A stretch of DNA of 34,791 bases from the NCBI GenBank assembly GCA_014695175.1, contig JACJNV010000160.1, positions 1-34,791 on the forward strand, given 5' to 3'. The notes under the pieces were generated by a model. The model worked only from the letters and a program-made list of their open reading frames with translations. It searched no databases and was not told where the DNA came from. The position numbers and the translations under genes are program-made. The stretch's first letter is position 1, and each line of letters opens with the position of its first letter. The stretch is from Microcoleus sp. FACHB-DQ6. Its GTDB lineage: Bacteria; Cyanobacteriota; Cyanobacteriia; Cyanobacteriales; Microcoleaceae. Of this stretch, positions 17,072-25,195 are shown one piece after another.

Positions 17072-17875
17072 ATGGAACCTAAAATTTTACAGAAGTTACT
17101 CGAATCTGTGGCTGCCGGCGATATTAGCCCGATCGCCGCTTTGGATAAATTAAAGCATTTTGACTTTGAACAAGTCGGCGATTTTGCCAAAATTGACCAC
17201 CACCGCACTTTAAGAACGGGTTTTCCTGAAGTAATTTGGGGCCCGGGGAAAACGCCCGACCAAATTGTTGAGATTATCGAGGCGATGCGCGGGCGAAATT
17301 CTGCGGTGATGGCGACACGAATCGAACCGGAAGTTTTCGAGCAATTGCAACAAAAAATACCCGATTTGTGCTACTACCAAAAGGCTCGAATTTGTGCCAT
17401 TTCTCCTAATTCCTCAACTCCCCAGCATCCGGGTACTGTGACTATTATCAGTGCGGGAACGGCGGATTTGGCTGTAGCGGAAGAGGCGGCAATTACTGCG
17501 GAACTTTGCGGTTTTCAGGTGCGACGTTTGTGGGATGTCGGAGTTGCCGGCATTCACCGCTTGCTGAGTAACCGGCACGTGATTGCTGGTGCTGATGTGT
17601 TGATTGCGGTTGCGGGCATGGAAGGCGCTTTGGCGAGTGTGGTTGCGGGTTTGGCAGATTGTCCGGTGATTGCTGTGCCGACAAGTGTGGGTTACGGCGC
17701 GAGTTTTGGCGGGATTGCTCCTCTTTTAACTATGCTCAATTCTTGTGCGGCTGGTGTGGGTGTGGTGAATATTGATAATGGGTTTGGGGCGGCGATTTTG
17801 GCTTGTCAAATTCTGAGAACTGCTGGGAAAGTGGAGAGAAGAAGAGAGGGGGAGAATGGGAGAGAGGGGGAATAG
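17072..17875 (+). CDS. larB: LarB-type pyridinium-3,5-biscarboxylate mononucleotide synthase (PurE-related)
   Basis: LarB carboxylates and hydrolyses nicotinic acid adenine dinucleotide in the first step of the nickel-pincer nucleotide cofactor, which lactate racemase and related enzymes use. The 267-residue protein has an N-terminal domain (PEVIWGPGKTPDQIVEII at about 50-67) and a C-terminal PurE-like domain (VTIISAGTADLAVAEEAAI). The end has VGYGASFGGIAPLLTMLNSCAAGVGVVNIDNGFGAA, with Cys225 in the position used as covalent catalyst in the family. The final ten residues (GENGREGE) are encoded by GA-rich repeat DNA and look like a recent extension into repeats. larC and larE are not nearby. 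Many such genes are annotated as 'NCAIR mutase-like', which is misleading here. Confidence 0.9.
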   Translation: MEPKILQKLLESVAAGDISPIAALDKLKHFDFEQVGDFAKIDHHRTLRTGFPEVIWGPGKTPDQIVEIIEAMRGRNSAVMATRIEPEVFEQLQQKIPDLCYYQKARICAISPNSSTPQHPGTVTIISAGTADLAVAEEAAITAELCGFQVRRLWDVGVAGIHRLLSNRHVIAGADVLIAVAGMEGALASVVAGLADCPVIAVPTSVGYGASFGGIAPLLTMLNSCAAGVGVVNIDNGFGAAILACQILRTAGKVERRREGENGREGE

Positions 17876-17936
17876 TTAGAAACCCCCTCGATTAGATAAG
17901 ACTAAGGCCAACTGTCACAGGACGATCGATTTTTAG

Positions 17937-18025
17937 GGTGCATCTTGCACCATTCTCAAGAACAGGCAAGATGCCTGTTCCACAAAGAGTGAGTTTTCTT
18001 GTGGGGTGGGCCGAAGAGCCCGCCC
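17937..18025. repeat. Cluster of three hairpin (REP-like) repeats after larB
   Basis: Three stem-loops lie in sequence. GGTGCA-TCT-TGCACC is at 17937-17951. GAACAGGCA (17960-17968) pairs with TGCCTGTTC (17972-17980). GGGTGGGC (18004-18011) pairs with GCCCGCCC (18018-18025), allowing one wobble, and is followed by TAAAAAA. Such short palindromes are common dispersed elements in cyanobacteria. Here they separate the convergent larB and tnpB genes and can end transcription from larB. Confidence 0.7.
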
Positions 18026-18038
18026 GTAAAAAACCTAA

Positions 18039-18200
18039 GTCAACTACCCGCCATCAAGCGGAGTACCGCTATGATGGGGGCTTGTATCTGAACTCCACCG
18101 CAATTCCGAGAACCTAGATAGGATTTCAGCTTTGGTTTCAACGCTCGACACATTAGGGGATGCTGACAAACTCCCCGTGCTAGTCCAGTCTTGCCGAACT
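18039..18200 (-). ncRNA. Predicted omega RNA (TnpB guide RNA) scaffold
   Basis: In characterised IS200/IS605 elements the omega RNA covers the tnpB 3' end and right end, and its guide is the flanking DNA. Here the 3' end contains the structured hairpin at 18051-18077 and the scaffold should stop at GTTGAC (about 18039). The predicted guide would then begin TTAGGTTTTTTACGGGCGGG on the minus strand. The 5' limit is unknown and is a rough bound. The call is placed by analogy, not by direct evidence of transcription. Confidence 0.4.
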
Positions 18201-19369
18201 AGCAGCGTTCTCATTGTAATATTTCGCGCACCAACCAAATCAGCGTGTAACGCATGACCGCAGCATTCACAGCGAAATAAGAGTCCTTTGTTAGGTCTAT
18301 TAGCATCTGAGGTGTGTCCACATTTAGGACAACTCTTCGATGTATAATGCGCTGGAACTTTAGTAGCCAGAGAGCCGTTTAGATTAGCCTTGTAGTCGAT
18401 ATAACCGTGCAATTCGGCAAATGACCATTTAGCCTTATTTCTATTAGCTCTACGCTGTTTTTTACTAGCCTTTTTCCCGGACTTAGACTTAGTTCTATCT
18501 CGTATTCCGGTCAAGTTCTCTAGTCCAATCAGGCTGTTAGGTTTTGCAATTTCCTTGCTGATTTGGTGGTTCACATCAGCGATAAACCGTCTTTCTCTTC
18601 CAGATAAAGCGATTAGTCTTCGCTTTGCCGAACGAGTGTCTTTACGCTGAAGAGTCTGTCTAGCTTTGTGATAGCGGTTGGCTTTGTGTCTAGCGTCTTT
18701 TCCTGAGTAGAATTTAGACTTATTTTGTAAGTCTGTTTCCACCGCTAAGTAGCGCATACCCACATCGACACCAGAAACTCTGGTTATTTTTAGTGGATAA
18801 ATTTCAGGTACTTCTACTTCAATGCTTACCATTAAGTAGTAGACCTTAGAAGAACGCTGATAGACAATTTTAGCGGCTCCTATTTTAGCACCATTGGCAA
18901 TTAAATCTAGATGCTTATTGTAGCCATCATACGGGACTACTATTCTACCTTGCAGTGTGATAACACTCACTTGCTGCTCGGTCTTAAAAGAGTAGTCCCG
19001 CTGATAGTTTAGGGTACAGGTTCGAGAAATATATTTAGGGGGTTTATCTAGCCCTTTATACCGCCTCTTTGTGTAGCCTTTGGCGATAGCATCGTTAGAT
19101 TGTTTTACTTTAGACCAAAGGGTCTTATAGGTAGCAGATACTTGTCTGGGTACATTGCAAGCCATTTGCGCTCCAAGCCCAAATCGAACTCGCAATTCGT
19201 TGTAGACAGCCTTCTGCAACTTAGCGCCATTACTGGTTCTACCCGCTTCAAAAGCGACTTGTGAAGTATAGTTCAAGGCATCCCGGTAAGCTAAAGCAGT
19301 CTGAGACACCAAGGCTTTTTGCTCGGTGGTCAGGTTTAGTTTCAGCTTGGCGGTGATTACTTGGGGCAT
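18044..19369 (-). CDS. tnpB: RNA-guided nuclease TnpB (IS605 OrfB family)
   Basis: TnpB is an RNA-guided DNA endonuclease, ancestor of Cas12, that promotes retention of IS200/IS605 elements by cutting donor sites. From ATG 19369 (MPQVITAKLKLNLTTEQ) it has 441 residues. The RuvC catalytic acids are intact: Asp202 (SGVDVGMRYLAV), Glu284 (IGLENLTGI) and Asp377 (HADLVGARN). The zinc finger CPKC (347-350) / CECC (367-370) lies between the last two. The frame is open to 19516, but the added N-terminus is Ser/Arg-rich and unlike TnpB, so ATG 19369 is preferred. The last 60 residues after ARNIT (SSVETKAEIL, SPHHSGTPLDGG) overlap the right-end hairpin. In characterised elements this region also gives rise to the guide (omega) RNA. 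Confidence 0.93.
   Translation of the reverse strand: MPQVITAKLKLNLTTEQKALVSQTALAYRDALNYTSQVAFEAGRTSNGAKLQKAVYNELRVRFGLGAQMACNVPRQVSATYKTLWSKVKQSNDAIAKGYTKRRYKGLDKPPKYISRTCTLNYQRDYSFKTEQQVSVITLQGRIVVPYDGYNKHLDLIANGAKIGAAKIVYQRSSKVYYLMVSIEVEVPEIYPLKITRVSGVDVGMRYLAVETDLQNKSKFYSGKDARHKANRYHKARQTLQRKDTRSAKRRLIALSGRERRFIADVNHQISKEIAKPNSLIGLENLTGIRDRTKSKSGKKASKKQRRANRNKAKWSFAELHGYIDYKANLNGSLATKVPAHYTSKSCPKCGHTSDANRPNKGLLFRCECCGHALHADLVGARNITMRTLLVRQDWTSTGSLSASPNVSSVETKAEILSRFSELRWSSDTSPHHSGTPLDGG
18051..18077 (-). repeat. Right-end imperfect hairpin of the tnpB element
   Basis: CCATC-A-AGCGG-AGTA-CCGCT-AT-GATGG pairs with unpaired bases between the two stem halves. It lies within the last codons of tnpB and its AGTA loop matches that of the left-end hairpin. 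Confidence 0.65.
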
Positions 19370-19730
19370 TATCTTCACGAACTCTGATATTATTGTATCT
19401 CGTGAAAGCGAGGATGGTGAGGGGCAGAGCAAGATTTGTTCGTTCATCGACCGCCCCCTCACTTTCCGATATCTGAAGATTGTCGGTTTTGTTCGGGGGC
19501 GGATCTCTTCACTCACGCGAATTCCTCCCGCCGCTCACCTGAGTACAGGTAGAGCAGGGGACTCCTTCTGTCTCAGTTGAAGATTTCCGGTAGTAGAGCA
19601 CCTTACTATATATGCCAGTTGCGTCCAGGACGGCCAGACTCGGCGGTTGAAACCGCGTTTACACTTCCCTGTCGTCCCAGCAGAGGGCGACTAAAAAATA
19701 CAGGAGGTATTATTAAAGCCGGGTTTGATA
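19370..19730. other. Region upstream of tnpB to the 3' end of the next minus gene
   Basis: It holds the left end of the tnpB element. Beyond it is a short palindrome, GCGGTT-GA-AACCGC (19643-19656), of the common cyanobacterial dispersed type, which may help terminate the minus-strand gene ending at 19731. No further gene is supported; an open frame at 19577-19807 overlaps that gene and is rejected. Confidence 0.45.
19533..19555. repeat. Left-end imperfect hairpin of the tnpB element
   Basis: GCTC-ACCTG-AGTA-CAGGT-A-GAGC forms a 9-bp stem with one bulged A and an AGTA loop, upstream of tnpB. Bulged hairpins of this sort are the TnpA recognition structures at IS200/IS605 ends. The actual cleavage site beyond it was not identified. 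Confidence 0.55.
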
Positions 19731-20342
19731 TTACTTGCTTGCCAGCCAAATCGGATAAGCAGAAGAATCCTCAGCTTTTAACTTTTGCGCCTGATAATTC
19801 TTGCTAGTCCAACTAGCTACTGTTTGCAGGCTTTCTGTCAAACAACTTTCGCTGCCAAACGCTTCAAATCCCAAAGTCCACCACGCGCTGCCGTTAATGT
19901 TCAATTGAGTAAGTTCCACGGTGCAACCTTGGGGAATTGGGGCTTCCACAGGCACAGATATCAGAGAACCAGGGGCCGAAACTTGATAAAGACGCTGCGC
20001 TCGCTTTTTCTTGACTGCCACCCACTTTCCTGTCGCCAAAATATCCGTCGGTATCGGCGCCATCGTGTCCGCACAAACCCACTTCAGCCACTTTTCGGCT
20101 TGGCCTTCCCAGCGGTTGCCGAACTGCATCGTCCCTAACTCTGCCTGACGCCACTTTACCTCCAAGGTTTTCCCACGAAGCTTCACTCCCAAGTAGTCGC
20201 AGCTAGGTACTAACAAATATATGTCTTCCCGTTCTTCGGGAGGCGAAAGATACGCGCCGAGACTCTCGCTTCCAAACCATTGATTGAGCGATTTTGGCAG
20301 TGCACCGCTATAAAACCACCGCATTTCCAGACTGGCCCGCAT
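19731..20342 (-). CDS. Conserved-looking cyanobacterial protein of unknown function
   Basis: 203 residues from ATG 20342, chosen because GGAGGAAAA lies just upstream; a GTG at 20396 would add 18 residues that include the Shine-Dalgarno region. The N-terminus MRASLEMRWFYSGALPKSLNQWF is followed by REDIYLLVPSCDYLGVKLRGKTLEVKWR (residues about 40-70), an alternating strand pattern with basic residues on one face. Further on is VAVKKKRAQRLYQV, and the end is helical (SLQTVASWTSKNYQAQKL). No signal peptide or membrane segment is seen. The E/K/R-rich strands faintly recall CYTH-type triphosphate tunnel proteins, but the family's motifs are not clear, so I make no functional claim. It is a single gene upstream of the tnpB element. 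Confidence 0.75.
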   Translation of the reverse strand: MRASLEMRWFYSGALPKSLNQWFGSESLGAYLSPPEEREDIYLLVPSCDYLGVKLRGKTLEVKWRQAELGTMQFGNRWEGQAEKWLKWVCADTMAPIPTDILATGKWVAVKKKRAQRLYQVSAPGSLISVPVEAPIPQGCTVELTQLNINGSAWWTLGFEAFGSESCLTESLQTVASWTSKNYQAQKLKAEDSSAYPIWLASK

Positions 20343-20467
20343 AAATTTTTCCTCCGTTCCACAATTTTCGTCAAACCCAGACTGGATTTGCCACACACCA
20401 TCGACTTTCGTGCCTCTTCACTCTATCCTCCCCCCTCCGGGGCCCATAGTCTACCCACAGTCATACC

Positions 20468-20495
20468 ATTTTAGATTTTAGATTTTAGATTTTAG
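20468..20495. repeat. Tandem heptamer (ATTTTAG) x4
   Basis: Four perfect copies, with a partial fifth. The same unit read from the other strand (CTAAAAT) recurs at 26493-26520 and 32931-32965, marking a dispersed short tandem repeat family in this genome. Confidence 0.9.
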
Positions 20496-20599
20496 ATTGG
20501 GGAAAGACTGATTGTATAAGGGTTTAGAGCTTGCCTACATTTGCATTTTTTTTTTAACTGGTGTCAGATCGAGGTATTTAAAAAAATTTCTCACAATCC

Positions 20600-20638
20600 T
20601 TTACATATCTTCACAAGTCTGTTACATTTATTTACAGT
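20600..20638 (+). promoter_or_regulatory. HLR1-like RpaB-binding site upstream of hli
   Basis: HLR1 is two copies of (G/T)TTACA(T/A)(T/A) separated by two bases and is bound by the high-light regulator RpaB. Here GTTACATT (20621-20628), TA, TTTACAGT (20631-20638) matches 15 of 16 constrained positions. An extra exact half-site TTTACATA sits at 20600-20607. The site lies 28 nt before the hli start codon, placing it close to or over the promoter. Confidence 0.7.
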
Positions 20639-20666
20639 ACACTAAAAACCATTTAGGAAAAAAAAG

Positions 20667-20879
20667 ATGAGTAACAGAGGCTTAATGCTGGACGACCAAG
20701 GCAAAATGAACAATTTTGCGATCGAGCCGCAAGTATACGTCGATGACGAACCCCGCACCGGCTTCACTCCCTACGCCGAACGCTTAAACGGCCGCCTTGC
20801 CATGATTGGCTTTGTTTCTCTCTTGGCTTTAGAAGTTTCGACCAAGCACGGACTGATTAGCTGGCTGACTCACCTGTAA
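20667..20879 (+). CDS. hli: High-light-inducible protein (small CAB-like protein)
   Basis: A 70-residue single-helix protein of the LHC/CAB superfamily that binds chlorophyll and carotenoid and protects PSII assembly and photosystems under stress. The signature is in residues 38-48, [11 protein letters not shown], with the chlorophyll-binding Glu38, Asn41 and Arg43. The transmembrane helix runs about 44-62. The 35-residue N-terminal extension ([15 protein letters not shown]) is typical of cyanobacterial Hlips. The AT-rich leader carries an HLR1-like site, which fits the light-stress induction known for this family. Which Hlip subtype it is cannot be settled by eye. Confidence 0.93.
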   Translation: MSNRGLMLDDQGKMNNFAIEPQVYVDDEPRTGFTPYAERLNGRLAMIGFVSLLALEVSTKHGLISWLTHL

Positions 20880-21022
20880 TGATTTTGTTAACAATTAAAC
20901 TATATGGCTATGGATCGCTGGCGATACACAAACAGCGATCCATAGCTTAACTATTTTGAGGCGCAAGGTTTGATGAGACAATTAAAATTAAATATTTTTG
21001 TTTTACCCTACTTGTAAAAAGA

Positions 21023-21562
21023 ATGCTCAAACGAATTGCGGCAATACTTCTGGTGGTTCTAAGCCTCACCTTGACCGGTTGTGTGTCTAAAGTCACTGGA
21101 CTCAAAAGCTACGTTGATACTGGCGACGGCTATCAATTTCTCTATCCTAACGGCTGGCTGCCGATCGCGGTTTCTAACGGGCCCGATGTGGTGTTGCGCG
21201 ATTTGATTCAGCAAACTGAGAACGTCAGCGTGGTAATCAGCCCAGTTCCGAAGGACAAAACTCTGGCTGATTTGGGAACACCGACGGATGTGGGATACAA
21301 GCTCAGCAAAAGTGCGATCGCCCCGAGTGATTCCGGCCGCGAAGCTGAATTAGTCAATGCTGAATCTCGCGAATCGCGATCTAAAAACTATTACATTTTA
21401 GAATATGCCGTCAAGCTTCCAAACCAAGAACGCCACAACTTAGCGAGTGTAGCCGTCAGCCGCGGCAAACTTTTTACTCTTAACGTTTCCACTACCGAAG
21501 AACGCTGGCCCAAGGTAAAAGAAGCTTTTGAGAAAGTTGTTAAATCTTTCTCTGTTTATTAG
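21023..21562 (+). CDS. PsbP-like (CyanoP-type) lipoprotein
   Basis: A 179-residue lipoprotein with signal peptide and lipobox LTGC (Cys20), placing it at the lumenal thylakoid surface in the family. The mature part has the PsbP fold signature: YVDTGDGYQFLYPNGWLPIA (residues about 30-50), then VVLRDLIQQTENVSVVISPV and LADLGTPTDVGYKL. The C-terminus is the usual TTEERWPKVKEAFEKVVKSFSVY. CyanoP is a PSII assembly-associated protein that is not needed for oxygen evolution in the way plant PsbP is. Length matches CyanoP (about 180). It follows hli by 143 nt on the same strand, a plausible photosystem neighbourhood. Confidence 0.85.
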   Translation: MLKRIAAILLVVLSLTLTGCVSKVTGLKSYVDTGDGYQFLYPNGWLPIAVSNGPDVVLRDLIQQTENVSVVISPVPKDKTLADLGTPTDVGYKLSKSAIAPSDSGREAELVNAESRESRSKNYYILEYAVKLPNQERHNLASVAVSRGKLFTLNVSTTEERWPKVKEAFEKVVKSFSVY

Positions 21563-21633
21563 GTTAAAAAGTAGTTGAGAATGGGGAAGAGGGCGCAGGG
21601 CGTTGGGGATGGGGAATAGTTGAGTTTACTTTT
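21563..21633 (+). repeat. Degenerate G-rich heptad sequence before the maf leader
   Basis: The stretch at about 21576-21620 reads as degenerate 7-nt units (GGGGAAG, AGGGCGC, TGGGGAT, GGGGAAT). Such short tandem heptads are a cyanobacterial repeat style and are seen again near maf and cysA. Confidence 0.5.
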
Positions 21634-21706
21634 CTTCCTTCTTCCTTCTTCCTTCTTCCTTCTTCCTTCTTCCTTCTTCCTTCTTCCTTCTTCCTTCTTC
21701 CTTCTT
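21634..21706 (+). repeat. Perfect heptamer tandem repeat (CTTCCTT) x10 in the maf leader
   Basis: Ten exact copies of CTTCCTT (21634-21703) plus CTT, ending 5 nt before the maf ATG. The transcript leader is therefore all pyrimidine and lacks any Shine-Dalgarno sequence. Perfect tandem identity suggests recent slippage and possible length variation between strains. Confidence 0.97.
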
Positions 21707-21711
21707 AACTT

Positions 21712-22362
21712 ATGAAAATTCCAACTTTTGTATTAGCTTCAGCTTCTCCAGCGCGCCGTCGCCTGCTAGAAAATGCCGGCATTCAAGCTGTGATTTGCCC
21801 CAGCGACTTTGATGAAGCGCAAATACAAATGAGGGATGCCAATAAATTAGTGCAGGTTTTAGCAGAGGGAAAAGCTGAGGCTGTAGCTAAGTCTTTACTG
21901 GCTAATTCTCACCCGCAAATCCCTAATCCCAAATCTTGTTTGGTTTTGGGATGCGATTCAATTTTGCTCATAGATGGCGAAATTCACGGCAAACCCAAGG
22001 ATGCGGAAGAAGCAATCTCGCGCTGGCAGAAAATGCGCGGTAAGGTGGGCGAACTGTATACGGGTCATGCTTTAATTGATACTAGATTCGATGACTTTGG
22101 TGAGGCCAGGTCGCGATCGCTCATTCGCTGTCAAGTTACAAAAGTTCATTTTGCGGAAGTTACCTCGCGCCAAATAGCGGCTTACGTCGCTACCGGAGAG
22201 CCCCTCGCCTGTGCAGGCTGTTTTGCACTCGAAGGTAAAGGCGGCCTTTTTGTCGAAAAAATCGAAGGATGTCACACAAATGTGATTGGTTTGAGCTTAC
22301 CTCTGCTGCGGCAAATGCTCACCGAAATGGGATATGATGTGGCGGATTTCTGGCAATCTTAA
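21712..22362 (+). CDS. maf: Maf-family nucleotide pyrophosphatase
   Basis: Maf proteins hydrolyse non-canonical or canonical nucleoside triphosphates to monophosphates and have been linked to division arrest. The 216-residue protein starts with the family motif [17 protein letters not shown] (8-24) followed by PSDFDE. The second motif [24 protein letters not shown] (about 76-100) contains the catalytic Asp of [20 protein letters not shown] and [33 protein letters not shown] complete the fold. A short inserted loop ([12 protein letters not shown]) is larger than usual. ATG 21712 is fixed by the conserved N-terminus; its leader has no Shine-Dalgarno sequence. Confidence 0.94.
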   Translation: MKIPTFVLASASPARRRLLENAGIQAVICPSDFDEAQIQMRDANKLVQVLAEGKAEAVAKSLLANSHPQIPNPKSCLVLGCDSILLIDGEIHGKPKDAEEAISRWQKMRGKVGELYTGHALIDTRFDDFGEARSRSLIRCQVTKVHFAEVTSRQIAAYVATGEPLACAGCFALEGKGGLFVEKIEGCHTNVIGLSLPLLRQMLTEMGYDVADFWQS

Positions 22363-22416
22363 ATATTGTTGAATTTATGTCAGGAATCGGGAGGTAGAGC
22401 CTCGCTTATATGCCTA

Positions 22417-22433
22417 CCCAGGCAGAGCCTGGG
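22417..22433. repeat. Hairpin CCCAGGC-AGA-GCCTGGG in the maf/RTX spacer
   Basis: A perfect 7-bp stem in the convergent spacer after maf, followed by GAACGAGG. The same unit, in either orientation, recurs in the eno-argC spacer, so it is a dispersed cyanobacterial palindrome that can serve as a two-way terminator. Confidence 0.8.
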
Positions 22434-22528
22434 AACGAGGATTGAGAGCCTTGTTGTTGTCGGATGGGCGTTTCGTTTCGTTCCGCCCCTCCGTGCTATG
22501 CAGATTAGCCTTGCCCAGCAGTTGGTAA

Positions 22529-23443
22529 TTATCCTAGAGCGATCGTCCCATCCGATACAGATATAAACTGAAGTTGATCCGGGGAAACATCCTTCACCAA
22601 ACCCAAGATATTGCCACTGCTAGCTTCCCGAATCACCGTCGCCTTAGTATCCAGCAATCTCAACTCCAGAGTTCGAGGCTGTTCCGGAGGAAAAGGGCCG
22701 CTGCTATCGTAATCTCTGGCATCAGCAATTGTCAAAAACCTTTCGCTCAAAACAATATCATTTCGCGTCAGTCCTCCCGCCAATCCAATTACATCACCTT
22801 GAGCCGGATTGTAATCGAGAATAAAATCTGCAGGCACTTCCTCTACATCAAAATTGCCACTAGGAGATGGTTGAAGCGAACCAATCTCCCCCGAAGTTGC
22901 TCCCACTTCTGTGCGGAGGACAAACATATCTGCGCCTTCACTTCCCCAAAGTCTATCAATTCCAGCATCACCGATTAGAGTATCATTTCCACTCTCTCCT
23001 ACTAAAGCATCATTCCCTTTACCACCGCGAATAAAGTCATTAGCCGTGCCTCCATAAACGTAGTCATCACCTTGATCTCCGCTGACCAAATCGCTGCCGC
23101 ATTCTCCATAAAGAATGTCCAAATCTTGGCCACCGCGAATAGTATCGCTGCCGCAACCTCCGATTAAAGTATCTCTGCCACTGTTACCGTTCATCAGTTC
23201 CGCACCACCGGAACCTCTGACAAAATCGTTACCATCTAAAGCCCGCAAACCTCCGGGAGTATTCCGCAGAATTCCATTTGCTAATTGAAATGCGTCGTCA
23301 TTGGAAGTTAAGTCAAAAAAGTTGGGGTCGCTGCCTGGATTTGGCAATGGCGCTGTGAGCAATTTGATGTTTGGAGGATCGGCAATAATTGGGTCTGAAT
23401 TTTCAGCTAATGCTCTAATTTCTCCGAGATTTGTTTCTAACAT
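22529..23443 (-). CDS. RTX-type calcium-binding repeat protein
   Basis: 304 residues from ATG 23443 (GGAGAAAC upstream), trimmed from an ORF that is open to 23503. Residues about 70-165 contain glycine/aspartate nonapeptides of the GGxGxDxLx type (for example RDTLIGGCGSD, DYVYGGTANDF, GNDTLIGDAGID), which form a calcium-binding beta-roll. No signal peptide is seen, as expected for type I secretion substrates, whose signal is C-terminal. The C-terminal 110 residues (PADFILDYNPAQGDVIGLAGGLT) resemble the ending found after RTX arrays in many cyanobacterial proteins. No catalytic domain is visible, so it may be a surface or extracellular structural protein. No HlyB/HlyD genes lie nearby. Confidence 0.88.
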   Translation of the reverse strand: MLETNLGEIRALAENSDPIIADPPNIKLLTAPLPNPGSDPNFFDLTSNDDAFQLANGILRNTPGGLRALDGNDFVRGSGGAELMNGNSGRDTLIGGCGSDTIRGGQDLDILYGECGSDLVSGDQGDDYVYGGTANDFIRGGKGNDALVGESGNDTLIGDAGIDRLWGSEGADMFVLRTEVGATSGEIGSLQPSPSGNFDVEEVPADFILDYNPAQGDVIGLAGGLTRNDIVLSERFLTIADARDYDSSGPFPPEQPRTLELRLLDTKATVIREASSGNILGLVKDVSPDQLQFISVSDGTIALG

Positions 23444-25026
<1,583 letters not shown>

Positions 25027-25047
25027 CACTTGGTAATCGCTAATCCT

Positions 25048-25160
25048 CGTTCCCAGGCTCTGCCTGGGGACGCAGATCCGGAGGCTCTGCCTGCAATTTT
25101 CCTCGGGTCTTCGAGGCAGAGCCTCTGGATATCGGTTCCCAGGCAGAGCCCGGGAACCAG
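25048..25160. repeat. Compound palindromic repeat cluster between eno and argC
   Basis: Several GCTCTGCCT/AGGCAGAGC units are packed together. The first is CCCAGGC-TCT-GCCTGGG (25052-25068). A 12-bp inverted pair joins 25081-25092 to 25114-25125, the latter also folding as GAGGC-AGA-GCCTC. The last is GGTTCCC (25134-25140) with GGGAACC (25152-25158). eno and argC converge here, so the cluster probably ends both transcripts. The same unit occurs at 22417-22433. Confidence 0.85.
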
Positions 25161-25195
25161 TTAACCAGTTAAATCTGGATATTACCGCTCCTCAA

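Larger units (their letters stand above)
18039..19600 (-). mobile_element. IS200/IS605-type element carrying tnpB only (left boundary approximate)
   Basis: An intact tnpB is flanked by imperfect stem-loops, both with AGTA loops and bulged stems: one at 18051-18077 inside the 3' end of the gene and one at 19533-19555 upstream. This is the subterminal hairpin layout of IS200/IS605 elements. On the tnpB strand the right end appears to be GGTAGTTGAC (18048 down to 18039), closely similar to GGTAGTTCAC after the second TnpB remnant at 30450-30459. No TnpA (Y1 transposase) gene is present, so movement would need TnpA from elsewhere. The left boundary past the hairpin could not be fixed; 19600 is a rough limit. 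Confidence 0.7.
20343..20666. other. Divergent region between the unknown gene and hli
   Basis: It contains the ATTTTAG heptamer repeat (20468-20495) and, nearer hli, an HLR1-like control site (20600-20638). The remainder is AT-rich. The small open frame at 20280-20474 is a shadow of the minus gene. Confidence 0.5.

Noticed and set aside
18044..18077. CRISPR-like repeats near tnpB
   Set aside because: Hairpins are unequal and not regularly spaced; they fit IS200/IS605 ends, not an array.
19370..19516. N-terminal extension of tnpB
   Set aside because: Adds 49 residues unlike TnpB; ATG 19369 gives the family's usual start.
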